Counted from the stretch's first letter, positions 9,303 through 18,951 are shown. The stretch: DNA of 64,000 nt from Collimonas pratensis (GCF_001584185.1 NZ_CP013234.1:1054001-1118000), one strand, 5' to 3'. Translations and numbers: made by a program. The notes: generated by a model not told the origin, from the letters alone.

Positions 9303-12053
9303 ATGTCCTTAAAGTCAATATTCATCGCGCCTTCCGCCAACTTCTGGCCCGCTACAGCGAGCGCCATGCTGGCGAGCTGCCGTGCCGGCGATGAAGGCAT
9401 GCGCGATTTTTCGCACTGGCGCGTGATCCTGCCGACCTTTGCCCATGCCCAGCTGCTGAAAGCCGCGCTGAGCGCGCAGCTGGGCGGAACTTTCCTGCCG
9501 CCGCAATTCTTCACGCTGTCGGGCCTGCTGATGACCATGCCGCCCTTGCCGAATGTATTGCCGGCGAGTGAGCGCCTGATGCGGCTGTATGCGGAATTGC
9601 GCCAACATGGCTGGCTGAAGAAATTGTTCACCGCGCGCCGCAATACCGATCTGCTGCCGCTGGCGCAGACCTTGTTAGCGCTATCAGATGAATTGACGCA
9701 AGCTATGCTGCCGTCCTTGCATGATGGCGGCGACGCCGAAGACAGCGCCGCCGAACAGCGCTGGCAGCAGGCGTTGGAGCAGTTGTCGCCGGATGCGCGC
9801 AAGCTGCTGTCGGATGAAACCCAGCTGGTGTGGTCGATCTGGAAAAGTCAGCTGGACGCCGACGACGCCATCGCCGCGCGCTTCAGTCAAATGCTGCAAC
9901 TGGCGGAGAGTTCTGCGCAACCGCTGATCTGGATCAGCTCGGTCGCACCGGAACCGTTGGAACAAACTTTTCTCGATACCTACGCGTGCCGGCAGCAGGT
10001 GCTGACCATTACCCTCGACTGGCGCGTGCACGCCTTGTTGCCGGTGTATGCGCTGGCGTGGCCGGAGATGGTGGAAGCCGCGGACGCTGTCGAGCAGATG
10101 GCGCCTGCGGCCGATCAAGCACTCTCCACCGAACTGGCATTGTGCGCAGCGCAGAGCGTTGAGGATGAGGCGGTGCAAGGCGCGCAAATGGTGATCGACT
10201 GGCTGCAGGCCGGCAAGACCAGCCTCGCGATCGTAGCCCAGGACCGAGTCGTGGCGCGGCGCATCCGCGCCTTGCTGGAGCGGGCGCAGATCCATGTGGC
10301 GGACGAAACCGGCTGGAAACTCTCGACCACCCGCGCCGCCTCCGCCATTTCGGCATGGTTCGATGTCATCACCGCGCGCGGAGAAACCACGGCCTTGCTC
10401 GATTTGCTGAAGTCACCGTTCGTCTTGAAGGCGGCGCCCAGCGATCTGCTGCATAGTGGTCAGGATGGACAGGACGAACAGGACAGCATCGCCAACAAAT
10501 CGGCGCTGGTGATGAAGATCGAATTGCTGCTGCGGCGCGCCAACGTGCTCGGCGAATGGCGCGCGGTGACCAGCGCGCTCAGCGCCGCGCCCGCGGAGCA
10601 GAAGACCGTGGCCCTGCTGGCGCAGCAGGCCGGACTGTTCAGCGGCCGCAAGAACCTGCGCGACTGGATCGCCACTACCGCCGCCGCGCTGGATGCGCTG
10701 GGCATGAGCGCGGCGCTGAGCGCCGATTCGGCCGGCCAGCAGATCTTGCAGCTGCTGCAGAATATCGCCCCGCCGGGGAATGATTTTTCTGCCCTGTTTT
10801 CGTTTCCCGAATGGCGTGCGCTGGTCAACCTGCAGCTGGACGATACCAGTTTCATCAGCGCCATCAACGATCGCCGGGTCGTCATGCTGCCGCTGAACGG
10901 CGCACGCCTGCGCAGTTTCGACGCCGTGCTGATGGTGGGTGCGGATGCCGACCACCTGCCGTCGCAGCCGCAGGAAACGCTGTTCTTCGCCAACACCGTG
11001 CGGCGAGAACTGGGCCTGGCCACGCGCGAGAGCCGCCAGCGCCAGCAGCTGCGTGACGTCGCCGAATTGCTCGCCTTGAATCCTCTGGTGGTGCTGTCCT
11101 GGCAGGCGCACAAGGACGGCGAGCCGAATCCGGTCAGCCCATGGATCCAGCGCCTGCAATTGACTTTGGCGCGCACTGGCGCGCCGGCCTTACCGGAACT
11201 GCGGGCCAAGATCGCCGTGCAGGCCCTGCAGCCGACGCCGTCGCGCATGCCGGCGCCGGCTGCTGCGCAGCTGACGCCGGCACGCTTGACTGCCAGCGCT
11301 TACAACAGCTTCATCGCCTGTCCATATCAATTCTTTGTCCGCCGTATGCTGGGCCTGGCCTCGCTCGATGAATTGTCTGACCTGCCGGAAAAGCGCGATT
11401 ACGGCGGCTGGCTGCATGAAATCCTGGAGACCTATCACGAGTCTCTGCGGGACCAGCCGTTGCCGCCACAGGAGCGCGAAGCCTTGCTGGCAGCGATATC
11501 AAAAAAATTGTTCGATGCCGTCATCGGCAAGAATGCGGCTGCGCTCGGCTATTACGCACGCTGGCAAAAAGTGATCGCGCCGTATGTGGCATGGGCCAAC
11601 CAGCATGAAGCCGAAGGATGGCGCTTTGTGTTTGGCGAGCAGGCGTATGAAAAGCTGCTGCCGCTGGCGGACCGCGACCTGACGCTGCACGGGCGGATTG
11701 ACCGTATCGATGAAAACGACGCCGGCGAACGCGCCGTGCTCGACTACAAGACCAACAACCTGCTGGCGCTGAACAAGAAGTTGAAAGACCACGAAGACCA
11801 TCAGCTGGCGTTCTACGGCTTGCTGTCCGACCGGCCAGTGGCCTCGGCCCATTACGTCGCGCTGGAAACCACCAAGGATAAGGTCGGCGATGTCAGTGCG
11901 CCCGACTATGACCAGGCGCAAGGCGCGCTGGCGGCGCAGATCAAGATCAACGTGGAGGCGATTGCCGGTGGCGTCGGTCTGCCTGCCAACGGCGTCGCTG
12001 CGGTCTGCCAGTACTGCGATGTACGCGGCCTGTGCCGCAAGGGAGCCTGGTGA
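9303..12053 (+). CDS. addB: AddB-type nuclease/helicase subunit with Fe-S nuclease domain
   Basis: The 916-residue protein is the B subunit of an AddAB-type double-strand-break end-processing enzyme. Its N-terminal part is a degenerate helicase-like region. The C-terminal third is a RecB-type PD-(D/E)XK nuclease, with LHGRIDRID followed by LDYKTN (D814, K816). Cysteines C673 and C902, C905, C911 (CQYCDVRGLC) are placed as the four ligands of the iron-sulfur cluster known in AddB nucleases. The start at ATG 9303 fits the MSLKSIFIAPS opening; the upstream extension of the frame is rejected. Its stop overlaps the addA start by one base, so the two are translationally coupled. Confidence 0.9.
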   Translation: MSLKSIFIAPSANFWPATASAMLASCRAGDEGMRDFSHWRVILPTFAHAQLLKAALSAQLGGTFLPPQFFTLSGLLMTMPPLPNVLPASERLMRLYAELRQHGWLKKLFTARRNTDLLPLAQTLLALSDELTQAMLPSLHDGGDAEDSAAEQRWQQALEQLSPDARKLLSDETQLVWSIWKSQLDADDAIAARFSQMLQLAESSAQPLIWISSVAPEPLEQTFLDTYACRQQVLTITLDWRVHALLPVYALAWPEMVEAADAVEQMAPAADQALSTELALCAAQSVEDEAVQGAQMVIDWLQAGKTSLAIVAQDRVVARRIRALLERAQIHVADETGWKLSTTRAASAISAWFDVITARGETTALLDLLKSPFVLKAAPSDLLHSGQDGQDEQDSIANKSALVMKIELLLRRANVLGEWRAVTSALSAAPAEQKTVALLAQQAGLFSGRKNLRDWIATTAAALDALGMSAALSADSAGQQILQLLQNIAPPGNDFSALFSFPEWRALVNLQLDDTSFISAINDRRVVMLPLNGARLRSFDAVLMVGADADHLPSQPQETLFFANTVRRELGLATRESRQRQQLRDVAELLALNPLVVLSWQAHKDGEPNPVSPWIQRLQLTLARTGAPALPELRAKIAVQALQPTPSRMPAPAAAQLTPARLTASAYNSFIACPYQFFVRRMLGLASLDELSDLPEKRDYGGWLHEILETYHESLRDQPLPPQEREALLAAISKKLFDAVIGKNAAALGYYARWQKVIAPYVAWANQHEAEGWRFVFGEQAYEKLLPLADRDLTLHGRIDRIDENDAGERAVLDYKTNNLLALNKKLKDHEDHQLAFYGLLSDRPVASAHYVALETTKDKVGDVSAPDYDQAQGALAAQIKINVEAIAGGVGLPANGVAAVCQYCDVRGLCRKGAW

Positions 12054-15000
12054 TGGACGAAGCAATGGTTCTGCCGAGCGCCTACCGGTTGAACGGCAAT
12101 GTGGTCGACGCACAGGATTTCACTAATGCCGCCTGCGATCCGCGCCAGTCGGTGGTGGTGGAAGCTTGCGCCGGCAGCGGCAAGACCTGGCTGTTGGTGG
12201 CGCGCATGCTGCGCTTGCTGCTGGCTGGTGCAGCGCCGTCGGAACTGCTGGCGATTACCTTTACCCGCAAGGCAGCGCAGGAAATGCGCGAGCGCCTGCT
12301 GGAACTGCTGCACGACCTGGCGTTGCAGCCCGAGACCAAAGTGCGCACGCTGCTGCTGGAACGCGGTATAGCGCCGCAGGAACTGGCGCAGGTGCTGCCG
12401 GCGGCGCGCAATTTGTACGAGCGTGTGCTTGCCAGTCCGCAGAGTCTGTCGATCGACACCTTTCACAGCTGGTTCGCGCGGCTGCTGCAGATCGCCCCGC
12501 TGGCCTCGGGTGTGCCGCACGGCTACTCGCTGACTGAAAAGACGGGCGAGCTTCTGGCGGATGCTTATCTGCGTTTCATGCAATCCCTCAACGATGAGGA
12601 AAACGCGGCGGTCAAACAGGATTTGCTGGCGATGTATCAACTGACCGGCGATTTCAGTACCAGGAAGCTGCTCAACGCTTTCGTCGACAAGCGGGCAGAG
12701 TGGTGGGCGGTGATCCGCCAGGGCGCCCATGTCCCGCTGGAATGGCTGCGCGAACTGTGCGGTGAAGATGCTGAGATCGACGCCCGATTGTCGCTGTGGG
12801 ATGACGATAAGCTGTCGGCGCAGGTGAAGCAGATTGCCTGGCTGCTGGGCCAGGGCTCGGCCACCAACCAGAAGCGCGCCACCGCAATCGAGATGGCGCT
12901 GACCGCCGGCGCTGCGGTGGAAAATTTCGACGCCCTGTGCAATCAGTTTTTCGACGATAACGGCAAGCCGCGCAGCAATGGCAAGACCAAGGATTTTCTC
13001 AAGGCGTTGGAAAACAGTCTGGGCGGCGATGCACTCGACGCTTTCGAGGAGCAGTTCGGCGCCACCGGCACGGCGCTGAAACTGCTGCGCAAGCGCAGTC
13101 ACGAGCGCACTGTGCTGAGCATGAACCAGCATCTGTTCAGTGTCGGCAATGCCTATCTGGATTGCTATCAGGGGCTCAAGGCGGAACAGCGCGTATTCGA
13201 TTTCGCCGACCTGGAATGGCAAGCCTACCGCCTGCTGACCAATCCAGAGAGTGCTGCTTATCTGCAGAGCCGGCTCGACACGCGTTACAAGCACATCCTG
13301 CTGGATGAATTCCAGGACACCAACCCGCTGCAATGGAGCATCGTGCGCGCCTGGCTCAGCGCTTATGGCGAAGACGCCGGCCAGCCCAGCGTCTTTGTGG
13401 TGGGTGATCCGAAACAATCGATTTATCGCTTCCGCCGCGCCGAGCCGCGTGTGTTTGAAGCCGCTCGCAGTTTATTGCAAGAGCAGGGCGCCGCGGTATT
13501 GCAGGCTAACCAGACGCGCCGCAACGCCAGCAATATCGTCGAAGTGCTGAACGCCAGTTTCTACGCCAATCCCTTGTTCTCACCGCAGACCACGCTGGGG
13601 GAAATCGGCGGTGCGGTGTGGCGCCTACCTCTGATCCGACAGGCGAGCGACGACGCGGCTGACGATGCAGCGGCGCCGGGCTTGCGCAATCCGCTGACCA
13701 CCGCGCGTGAAGAATCGGAAGATGCGCGCCGCCGCGACGAAGGCGCACAGCTGGCGCAAGCGTTGTGGCAGGCCCGCCAGACTCTCAGCGTGCGGCAGGA
13801 AAACGGCAGCCGCAGCTTGCGCTGGTCGGATGTGATGCTGCTGGTGAAGAAGCGCAGCCATCTCGGCGCCTATGAAAGCGCCTTGCGCGACGCCGGTATT
13901 CCCTTCATGTCCGACAAGCGTGGCGGCTTGCTGGAGTCGCTGGAAATTTCCGACCTGATCGCTTTGCTGACTTTCCTGATCACGCCGGACGATGCGCGTG
14001 CCCTCGGCCATGTACTGAAATCGCCGATCTTCGGCGCCAGCGACGATCACCTGATCGCTCTGGCGCAACGCGGCGAACGCGGCTGGTGGGCGCGCTTGCG
14101 CGCAGCGGCCGCGGCTGAACCAGCGGCGCCGGCGCTGCAGCGCGCTGTCGCCTTGCTGGAGCAATGGCTGCTGGCGGCGCCGCGTTTGCCGGTGCACGAC
14201 TTGCTGGACCAGATTCTGCATCAGGGCCAGTTGCTGGCCCGTTATGCCCAGGTGGCAGCGCCGTTGGCGCGCAGCCAAGCCATCGGTAATATCGAAAGCT
14301 TTGTCGAGCTGGCGCTGAACATGGATGCCGGCCGCTACCCGAGCCTGCCGAAATTCATCGATGCCTTGCGCGGCTTGCAAAATGCCGGCGGCGGCGATGC
14401 CCCCGATGAAGCCAGTATCGATGCCGCCACCGACGCCGTGCGCATCCTCACCGTGCATAGCGCCAAGGGCCTGGAAGCACCGGTAGTGGCGCTGCTTGAC
14501 GCCAATCACAGCAAGCCTGCGCGCGACGACTACGGCATCCTGTGCGACTGGCCGCAGGACGCCGAAGCGCCCCAGCATTTTTCCGCCTTTGGCAGCAGTG
14601 CAGAACGCGGGGCCGCGCGCGACCCGTTGTTTGCGGCCGAGGAAGGCTTCAAGACGCAGGAAGACTGGAATTTGCTATACGTCGCCACTACCCGCGCCAA
14701 GCAATTGCTGATCATCAGCGGCGTCGCCGGCAGGAGCGGCGGCGTCACGGAAGACAGCTGGTACGCAAGGCTCGAACAAGTGCCGGAAACTACAATTGAT
14801 GCAATCGCCGCAGATGCCATGGCAGCCGGCGAGGCTCGGCGCTTCCAGCAAGAGATTTTCGACCCGCCGCAGTTGCCGCCGCCGCAGATCCTTGCTGCGG
14901 CGACTTTCGATAACCAGGCGATCGCCGAAGGAATCGCCTTGCACGGCTTGCTGGAAAGAGTTACCCAGCACGGGCAATGGCCGGTTGTGTTGCCGACGGC

Positions 15001-15361
15001 CGAGACGATTGCGCGCTGGTTGCCTTGTCCGCTGGCGCTGGCAAAGCAGGTGCGGCAGCAGGCGCTGACCATCCTTGGGCAAAGCGAGCTGGAACATTTC
15101 TTTAATCCGGCCCTGCATCTGCATGCGCGCAATGAAATGGAAATCATCGCCGACAACGCGGTATTGCGTTTTGATCGCGTGGTGGTGTTTGAGAACGAAG
15201 TCTGGATCCTCGACTACAAGCGCAATCTGCTCGACAGCGAAGTGGCTGCATATACTGCCCAGCTGCGCAGCTATCGGCAGGCGGCGCAGCCGGTGTTTGC
15301 CGATAAGCGCCTGCGTACCGCGCTGCTGACGGTAGACGGGCGCTTGTCCGAAATCGACTAG
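12053..15361 (+). CDS. addA: AddA-type UvrD-family helicase/nuclease
   Basis: The 1102-residue protein is a superfamily 1A helicase with a C-terminal nuclease. Walker A is AGSGKT at 40-45, motif II is DEFQD at 418-422, followed by GDPKQSIYRFRRAEP, and late motifs VHSAKGLE and LLYVATTRAK are intact. The C-terminal end has LDYKRN (D1054, K1056), a second PD-(D/E)XK site, so both subunits should cut. Together with AddB it resects broken ends for RecA loading. The start ATG 12053 overlaps the addB TGA (sequence TGATG). An intrinsic terminator follows directly. Confidence 0.92.
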   Translation: MDEAMVLPSAYRLNGNVVDAQDFTNAACDPRQSVVVEACAGSGKTWLLVARMLRLLLAGAAPSELLAITFTRKAAQEMRERLLELLHDLALQPETKVRTLLLERGIAPQELAQVLPAARNLYERVLASPQSLSIDTFHSWFARLLQIAPLASGVPHGYSLTEKTGELLADAYLRFMQSLNDEENAAVKQDLLAMYQLTGDFSTRKLLNAFVDKRAEWWAVIRQGAHVPLEWLRELCGEDAEIDARLSLWDDDKLSAQVKQIAWLLGQGSATNQKRATAIEMALTAGAAVENFDALCNQFFDDNGKPRSNGKTKDFLKALENSLGGDALDAFEEQFGATGTALKLLRKRSHERTVLSMNQHLFSVGNAYLDCYQGLKAEQRVFDFADLEWQAYRLLTNPESAAYLQSRLDTRYKHILLDEFQDTNPLQWSIVRAWLSAYGEDAGQPSVFVVGDPKQSIYRFRRAEPRVFEAARSLLQEQGAAVLQANQTRRNASNIVEVLNASFYANPLFSPQTTLGEIGGAVWRLPLIRQASDDAADDAAAPGLRNPLTTAREESEDARRRDEGAQLAQALWQARQTLSVRQENGSRSLRWSDVMLLVKKRSHLGAYESALRDAGIPFMSDKRGGLLESLEISDLIALLTFLITPDDARALGHVLKSPIFGASDDHLIALAQRGERGWWARLRAAAAAEPAAPALQRAVALLEQWLLAAPRLPVHDLLDQILHQGQLLARYAQVAAPLARSQAIGNIESFVELALNMDAGRYPSLPKFIDALRGLQNAGGGDAPDEASIDAATDAVRILTVHSAKGLEAPVVALLDANHSKPARDDYGILCDWPQDAEAPQHFSAFGSSAERGAARDPLFAAEEGFKTQEDWNLLYVATTRAKQLLIISGVAGRSGGVTEDSWYARLEQVPETTIDAIAADAMAAGEARRFQQEIFDPPQLPPPQILAAATFDNQAIAEGIALHGLLERVTQHGQWPVVLPTAETIARWLPCPLALAKQVRQQALTILGQSELEHFFNPALHLHARNEMEIIADNAVLRFDRVVVFENEVWILDYKRNLLDSEVAAYTAQLRSYRQAAQPVFADKRLRTALLTVDGRLSEID

Positions 15362-15367
15362 CAACAA

Positions 15368-15404
15368 AAAAGCCCTTGCTTCATGATAGAAGACAAGGGC
15401 TTTT
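15368..15404 (+). terminator. Bidirectional intrinsic terminator between addA and the ABC permease
   Basis: Arms AAAAGCCCTTG (15368-15378) and CAAGGGCTTTT (15394-15404) with an inner CTTC/GAAG pairing form a long hairpin flanked by A and T runs on both sides. It can serve addA and the convergent permease gene. Confidence 0.88.
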
Positions 15405-15424
15405 CAACGCCAGGCGGAGATCGA

Positions 15425-16168
15425 TCAGCGGTGATGCGGCGCCGCGTATTTCTTTTCCAGCCGGCCCACCAGCGTTGCCAGGATCATCGTCATGGCGAAA
15501 TAGACCACCGAAATGGTGATGTACGGTTCCCAGTAGCGCGAGTAGGCGCCGGCCACGGTCCTGGCCGCGTATGCCAGTTCGGCCAGGCCGATGGCGGATA
15601 CCAGCGACGAATCCTTGAGCAGGGTGATGGCTTCATTGCCGAGCGGCGGCAGCATGCGGCGGAAGGCTTGCGGCAGCACCACGTAGCGCATGGTCGCCTT
15701 GTAGCCCATGCCGAGGCTGGAAGCGGCATAGCTCTGGCCGCGGTCGATAGACTGGATGCCGGCGCGGAAAATTTCGGAGATATAGGCGCCGGCATTGAGT
15801 GACAAGGCCACCACGCCGGAAATGAAGGCGCCGTAGTCTTGCTTGATGGTGCGCGCCAGATCACCGGAAATCAGCAAGCCGTTGTCCTGGTGGATCAGCA
15901 CCGGCATGACGGCGAAGTGGATCAGCAGGATCTGCACGAACAGCGGCGTGCCGCGGAAGAAGGCGACGTAGAAGCTGGCCAGGCCCTTGACGACGCGGAA
16001 GGGCCATTTCCATGGTCCATGCTTGACTTCAGCCAGGCGTAGCATGCCTAGAAATAATCCGAGGATGGTGCCGATGATGATACTGATCACGGCGACCTGC
16101 AGCGTCATGAAGAAGCCTTTGACGAATAGCGGCGCGTAGCCTTGTATGATGCTCCAGCGGAAATCCAT
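15425..16168 (-). CDS. Polar amino-acid ABC transporter permease (HisM/GlnP family)
   Basis: The 247-residue protein has about five membrane segments. It carries the EAA loop of binding-protein-dependent permeases (YAASSLGMGYKATMRYVVLP, then QAFRRMLPPLGNEA), which docks on the ATPase subunit, and an N-terminal FVKGFFMTLQVAVISII typical of the HisM/GlnP family. It forms the inner-membrane channel for polar or basic amino acids. The three binding proteins upstream on the same strand are its natural partners. No ATP-binding subunit is encoded anywhere in the window, so it must use one encoded elsewhere. A separate promoter appears to precede it. Confidence 0.9.
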   Translation of the reverse strand: MDFRWSIIQGYAPLFVKGFFMTLQVAVISIIIGTILGLFLGMLRLAEVKHGPWKWPFRVVKGLASFYVAFFRGTPLFVQILLIHFAVMPVLIHQDNGLLISGDLARTIKQDYGAFISGVVALSLNAGAYISEIFRAGIQSIDRGQSYAASSLGMGYKATMRYVVLPQAFRRMLPPLGNEAITLLKDSSLVSAIGLAELAYAARTVAGAYSRYWEPYITISVVYFAMTMILATLVGRLEKKYAAPHHR

Positions 16169-16268
16169 AAATTATTGAGAAGAAATGATGCGAGGATGAA
16201 GGCGGACACGCAAGCCGGGATCGGCAATCGGCAGGCTGCGCATAAGGATATTAAAAAATTAGCGGAAA

Positions 16269-16297
16269 ATTATACCGTAGTTGCCGCAGACCGCCAA
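16269..16297 (-). promoter_or_regulatory. Sigma-70 promoter for the ABC permease gene
   Basis: On the minus strand TTGGCG (16292-16297) and a perfect TATAAT (16269-16274) are 17 bases apart, about 100 bases upstream of the permease start. The -35 lies in a hairpin (arms around 16286-16295 and 16302-16312) that could also slow readthrough from the binding-protein genes. Confidence 0.6.
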
Positions 16298-16325
16298 AAA
16301 ACGGCAGTCTGCGCGCCGCCATCAT

Positions 16326-17120
16326 TCACTTGGCGTTGCCAAAATACTTCTGGTTGATCTTGTCGAAACTGCCATCCGCCTTGACCTCGGCCAGCCCCTT
16401 GTTGATTTTCTCCAGCAGCTCGGTGTTGCCTTTCCGTACCGCAATGCCATAGTACTCCTTGGGGAAGCCGCCATCGGTCACCACGCGGAAGCTGGCGGAG
16501 GGGTTGTTGGTAATGTAATTGCGCACCACCGGATCGTCCGCCACCACGGCATCGACGCCGCCGCTTTCCAATTCCTTCAGGGCCAGCGTGGTCGAATCGA
16601 AGCGCTTGATGCTGGGGTTGTTCTTGCCGACCAGGTTCTGCACCACTTCGTCGCCGGTAGTGGCGCTTTGCACGCCGATCTTCAGGTTCTTCAGGTCGCT
16701 GAACTGCTTGACCGCGCTATTGCCTTGGGGGACGGCGATCAGCTGGCTGGCTTCGAAATACGGTGTCGAAAAATCCACCGTCTGCTTGCGCTCGTCGGTG
16801 ATGGTGATGGCGGAAATCAGCAAGTCGCGGTCGCCTTGCGCCAGGAAGTTGAAGATCCCTTCAAACGGCGTCGGGATGAATTTCACCTCGATGCCGATCT
16901 TTGCCGCGATCGCCTTCATCAGGTCGATATCGAAACCGACCACTTCCTTTTTTTCGTTTTCGGCGGAAAACGGCGCATAAGCCGATTCCACTCCGACCAC
17001 GTACAGGGTCTGCTTGGCAGCCGCGGCCGGCGCCTCTTCCTTCTTACTGCAGGCGCCGACGGCCAGCAGGCCGAAGCTCAGGGCGTACAGCGGCAGATAG
17101 CGGCTTAACATTTTTTTCAT
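16326..17120 (-). CDS. Amino-acid ABC transporter binding lipoprotein, paralogue 1
   Basis: The 264-residue product is a family 3 periplasmic binding protein. A signal peptide ends in the lipobox LAVGAC (cysteine at residue 24). Conserved blocks follow: YAPFSAENEKKEVVGFDIDL, LAQGDRDLLISAITITDERK and GFPKEYYGIAVRKGN. It should capture a polar or basic amino acid at the outer face of the inner membrane and pass it to the permease. It is the third of three tandem paralogues (on the minus strand, after 17967 and 18766) and the closest to the permease gene. Ligand specificity cannot be read from the sequence. Confidence 0.9.
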   Translation of the reverse strand: MKKMLSRYLPLYALSFGLLAVGACSKKEEAPAAAAKQTLYVVGVESAYAPFSAENEKKEVVGFDIDLMKAIAAKIGIEVKFIPTPFEGIFNFLAQGDRDLLISAITITDERKQTVDFSTPYFEASQLIAVPQGNSAVKQFSDLKNLKIGVQSATTGDEVVQNLVGKNNPSIKRFDSTTLALKELESGGVDAVVADDPVVRNYITNNPSASFRVVTDGGFPKEYYGIAVRKGNTELLEKINKGLAEVKADGSFDKINQKYFGNAK

Positions 17121-17181
17121 GGTGTACTCGCAAAAATTAATCGGCTGGTGAGCGGATTCAATGTCGGCAATGAAACTGGCT

Positions 17182-17967
17182 TTACAGCTTCTCGTCGGCG
17201 AAATATTTCTTGTAGATCCGGTCTTGCGTGCCGTCTGCCTTGATCAGCTCCAGGCCGTGGTTGAGCTTGGCCAGCAGTTCGCTGTTGCCCTTCTTGACCG
17301 CGATGCCGTAGTACTCCTTGGGGAAAGCCGGATCGTTGACGATGCGGAAGTTCTTGCCCGGATTGTTCTTGACGAAATTGGTGACCACGCCATTGTCGCC
17401 GACCACGGCGTCGACGCCGCCGCCTTCCAGTTCCTGGAACGCCAGCGGCATCGATTCGAAGCGCTTGACGCTGGGGCTGTTCTTGCCGACCAGGTTCTGC
17501 GCAGCTTCATCCGCGGTGGTGCCGCTCTGGACGCCGATTTTCTGGGCTTTCAGGTCTTCGAACTTGGTCACCTTGGAATCAGCCGGCAGCACGATCAATT
17601 GCTTGGCGACGAAGTAGGGCTCGGAGAAATCCATGCTTTGCTTGCGCTGGTCGTTGATTGTGATGGTGGAGATCAGGATGTCGCGGTCGCCCTGGGCCAG
17701 CGCGTTGAACAGGCCGTCGAAAGGGGTATTGACGATCTTGACCTTGAGGCCGGCCTTGTCGGCCACCGCTTTCATGATCTCGACATCGAAGCCGACCAGT
17801 TCCTTCTGTTCGTTCTCGGAAGCGAAGGGGGCATAAGCGCCGTCGGCGCCGACCACGTATTCCTTGGGCGCCGCAGCAGTGGCCGCAGTGTCTTCTTTTT
17901 TACCGCATGCCGCCAGAATCATCAGTGAGCAGAGCAGCGCCAGCGCGGGAAGATATCGTTGTTTCAT
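17182..17967 (-). CDS. Amino-acid ABC transporter binding lipoprotein, paralogue 2
   Basis: This 261-residue paralogue has the lipobox LAAC (cysteine at residue 21) and the same block order as its neighbours: YAPFASENEQKELVGFDVEI, LAQGDRDILISTITINDQRK and AFPKEYYGIAVKKGN. It is visibly the most divergent of the three in the ligand cleft; for example it has SMDFSEPYFVAKQL where the others have TVDFS-PYFEA-QL. That suggests a different ligand, an inference from those residues. The gene begins 13 bases after paralogue 3 ends and is probably on the same transcript. Confidence 0.9.
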   Translation of the reverse strand: MKQRYLPALALLCSLMILAACGKKEDTAATAAAPKEYVVGADGAYAPFASENEQKELVGFDVEIMKAVADKAGLKVKIVNTPFDGLFNALAQGDRDILISTITINDQRKQSMDFSEPYFVAKQLIVLPADSKVTKFEDLKAQKIGVQSGTTADEAAQNLVGKNSPSVKRFESMPLAFQELEGGGVDAVVGDNGVVTNFVKNNPGKNFRIVNDPAFPKEYYGIAVKKGNSELLAKLNHGLELIKADGTQDRIYKKYFADEKL

Positions 17968-17980
17968 GTTGGCTCCCGGC

Positions 17981-18766
17981 TTATTTGGCAGTGTCGGCGA
18001 AATACTTGGCGTAAATCTTGTCGTAGGTACCGTCGGCCTTGATCGCCGCCAGTCCCTGGTTGACCTTGGCTAGCAGATCGGCATTGCCTTTCTTGACGGC
18101 GATGCCGTAATACTCTTTAGGAAATTCCGGATCGGCGATGAAGCGGAAGCCTTCGGAAGGATTGTTCTTGATGTAGTTCTTGATTACGCCATTGTCGGAG
18201 ACGACTGCCTCGACACCGCCGCCTTCCAGTTCCTTCATCACCAGCGTCGCCGATTCCAGGCGCTTGATGTTCGGATTGCTCTTGCCTAGTTCCTTCTGCA
18301 CGATTTCATCGCCGGTGGTGGCGCTTTGTACTCCGACCTTCATGTTCTTCAGGTCGGCGAATTTGGCGACCTTGGAATCCTTCGGCACCACGATCAGCTG
18401 GTTCGCTTCGAAGTAGGGTTCGGAAAAGTCGACGGTCTGCTTGCGTTCGTCGGTAATGGTAATGGCCGACGCCAGCAGGTCGCGGTCGCCCTGCGCCAGG
18501 AAGTTGAAGATGCCTTCAAACGGCGTGTTGACGAACTTAATCTTGAAACCGGCCTTGTCGGCGATGGCGTTCATGACGTCGACATCGAAGCCGACGATTT
18601 CCTTTTGTTCATTCTGATATTCAAACGGTGCAAAAGTCGCTTCGGCGCCGACCAGGTAGACCTTGGGTTCGGCCGCCGCCGTGGTTTTCGGTTCCTGCTT
18701 GCCGCAGGCCGCCAGCAGCAGCGCAGCGGACAGTACGCACAGACTCAGATTGAAAATTCGTTTCAT
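17981..18766 (-). CDS. Amino-acid ABC transporter binding lipoprotein, paralogue 3
   Basis: First gene of the binding-protein triplet, 261 residues from ATG 18766, which has GGAG seven bases upstream. A longer frame from 18889 lacks a signal peptide at its front and is rejected. The lipobox LLLAAC puts the lipid-modified cysteine at residue 21, followed by YQNEQKEIVGFDVDV, LAQGDRDLLASAITITDERK and EFPKEYYGIAVKKGN. It looks closest to paralogue 1. Its upstream region carries a promoter and an inverted repeat, so the triplet is probably transcribed from here. Confidence 0.9.
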   Translation of the reverse strand: MKRIFNLSLCVLSAALLLAACGKQEPKTTAAAEPKVYLVGAEATFAPFEYQNEQKEIVGFDVDVMNAIADKAGFKIKFVNTPFEGIFNFLAQGDRDLLASAITITDERKQTVDFSEPYFEANQLIVVPKDSKVAKFADLKNMKVGVQSATTGDEIVQKELGKSNPNIKRLESATLVMKELEGGGVEAVVSDNGVIKNYIKNNPSEGFRFIADPEFPKEYYGIAVKKGNADLLAKVNQGLAAIKADGTYDKIYAKYFADTAK

Positions 18767-18904
18767 TGAATATCTCCTGTAAATATCGGTAAGGTGTTCG
18801 GTTCTTCGATTCATGTCGGCAAGCACATGGTTTCTTCGGCGCATGGGACCGCGCTGTCGGATAAAAAATTGCGCAAATGATAACTTCATCGGAAATAATG
18901 CGCT

Positions 18905-18951
18905 ATTTTAGATTCATCTTTGCATTCCACAATGATTTATATAGATCATTG
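18905..18951 (-). promoter_or_regulatory. Promoter and inverted repeat upstream of the binding-protein triplet
   Basis: On the minus strand TTGTGG (18927-18932) and TAAAAT (18905-18910) are 16 bases apart. A palindrome CAATGAT-N8-ATCATTG (18930-18951) touches the -35 from upstream, a good place for an activator or repressor of the amino-acid uptake genes. The regulator is not identified. Confidence 0.45.
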
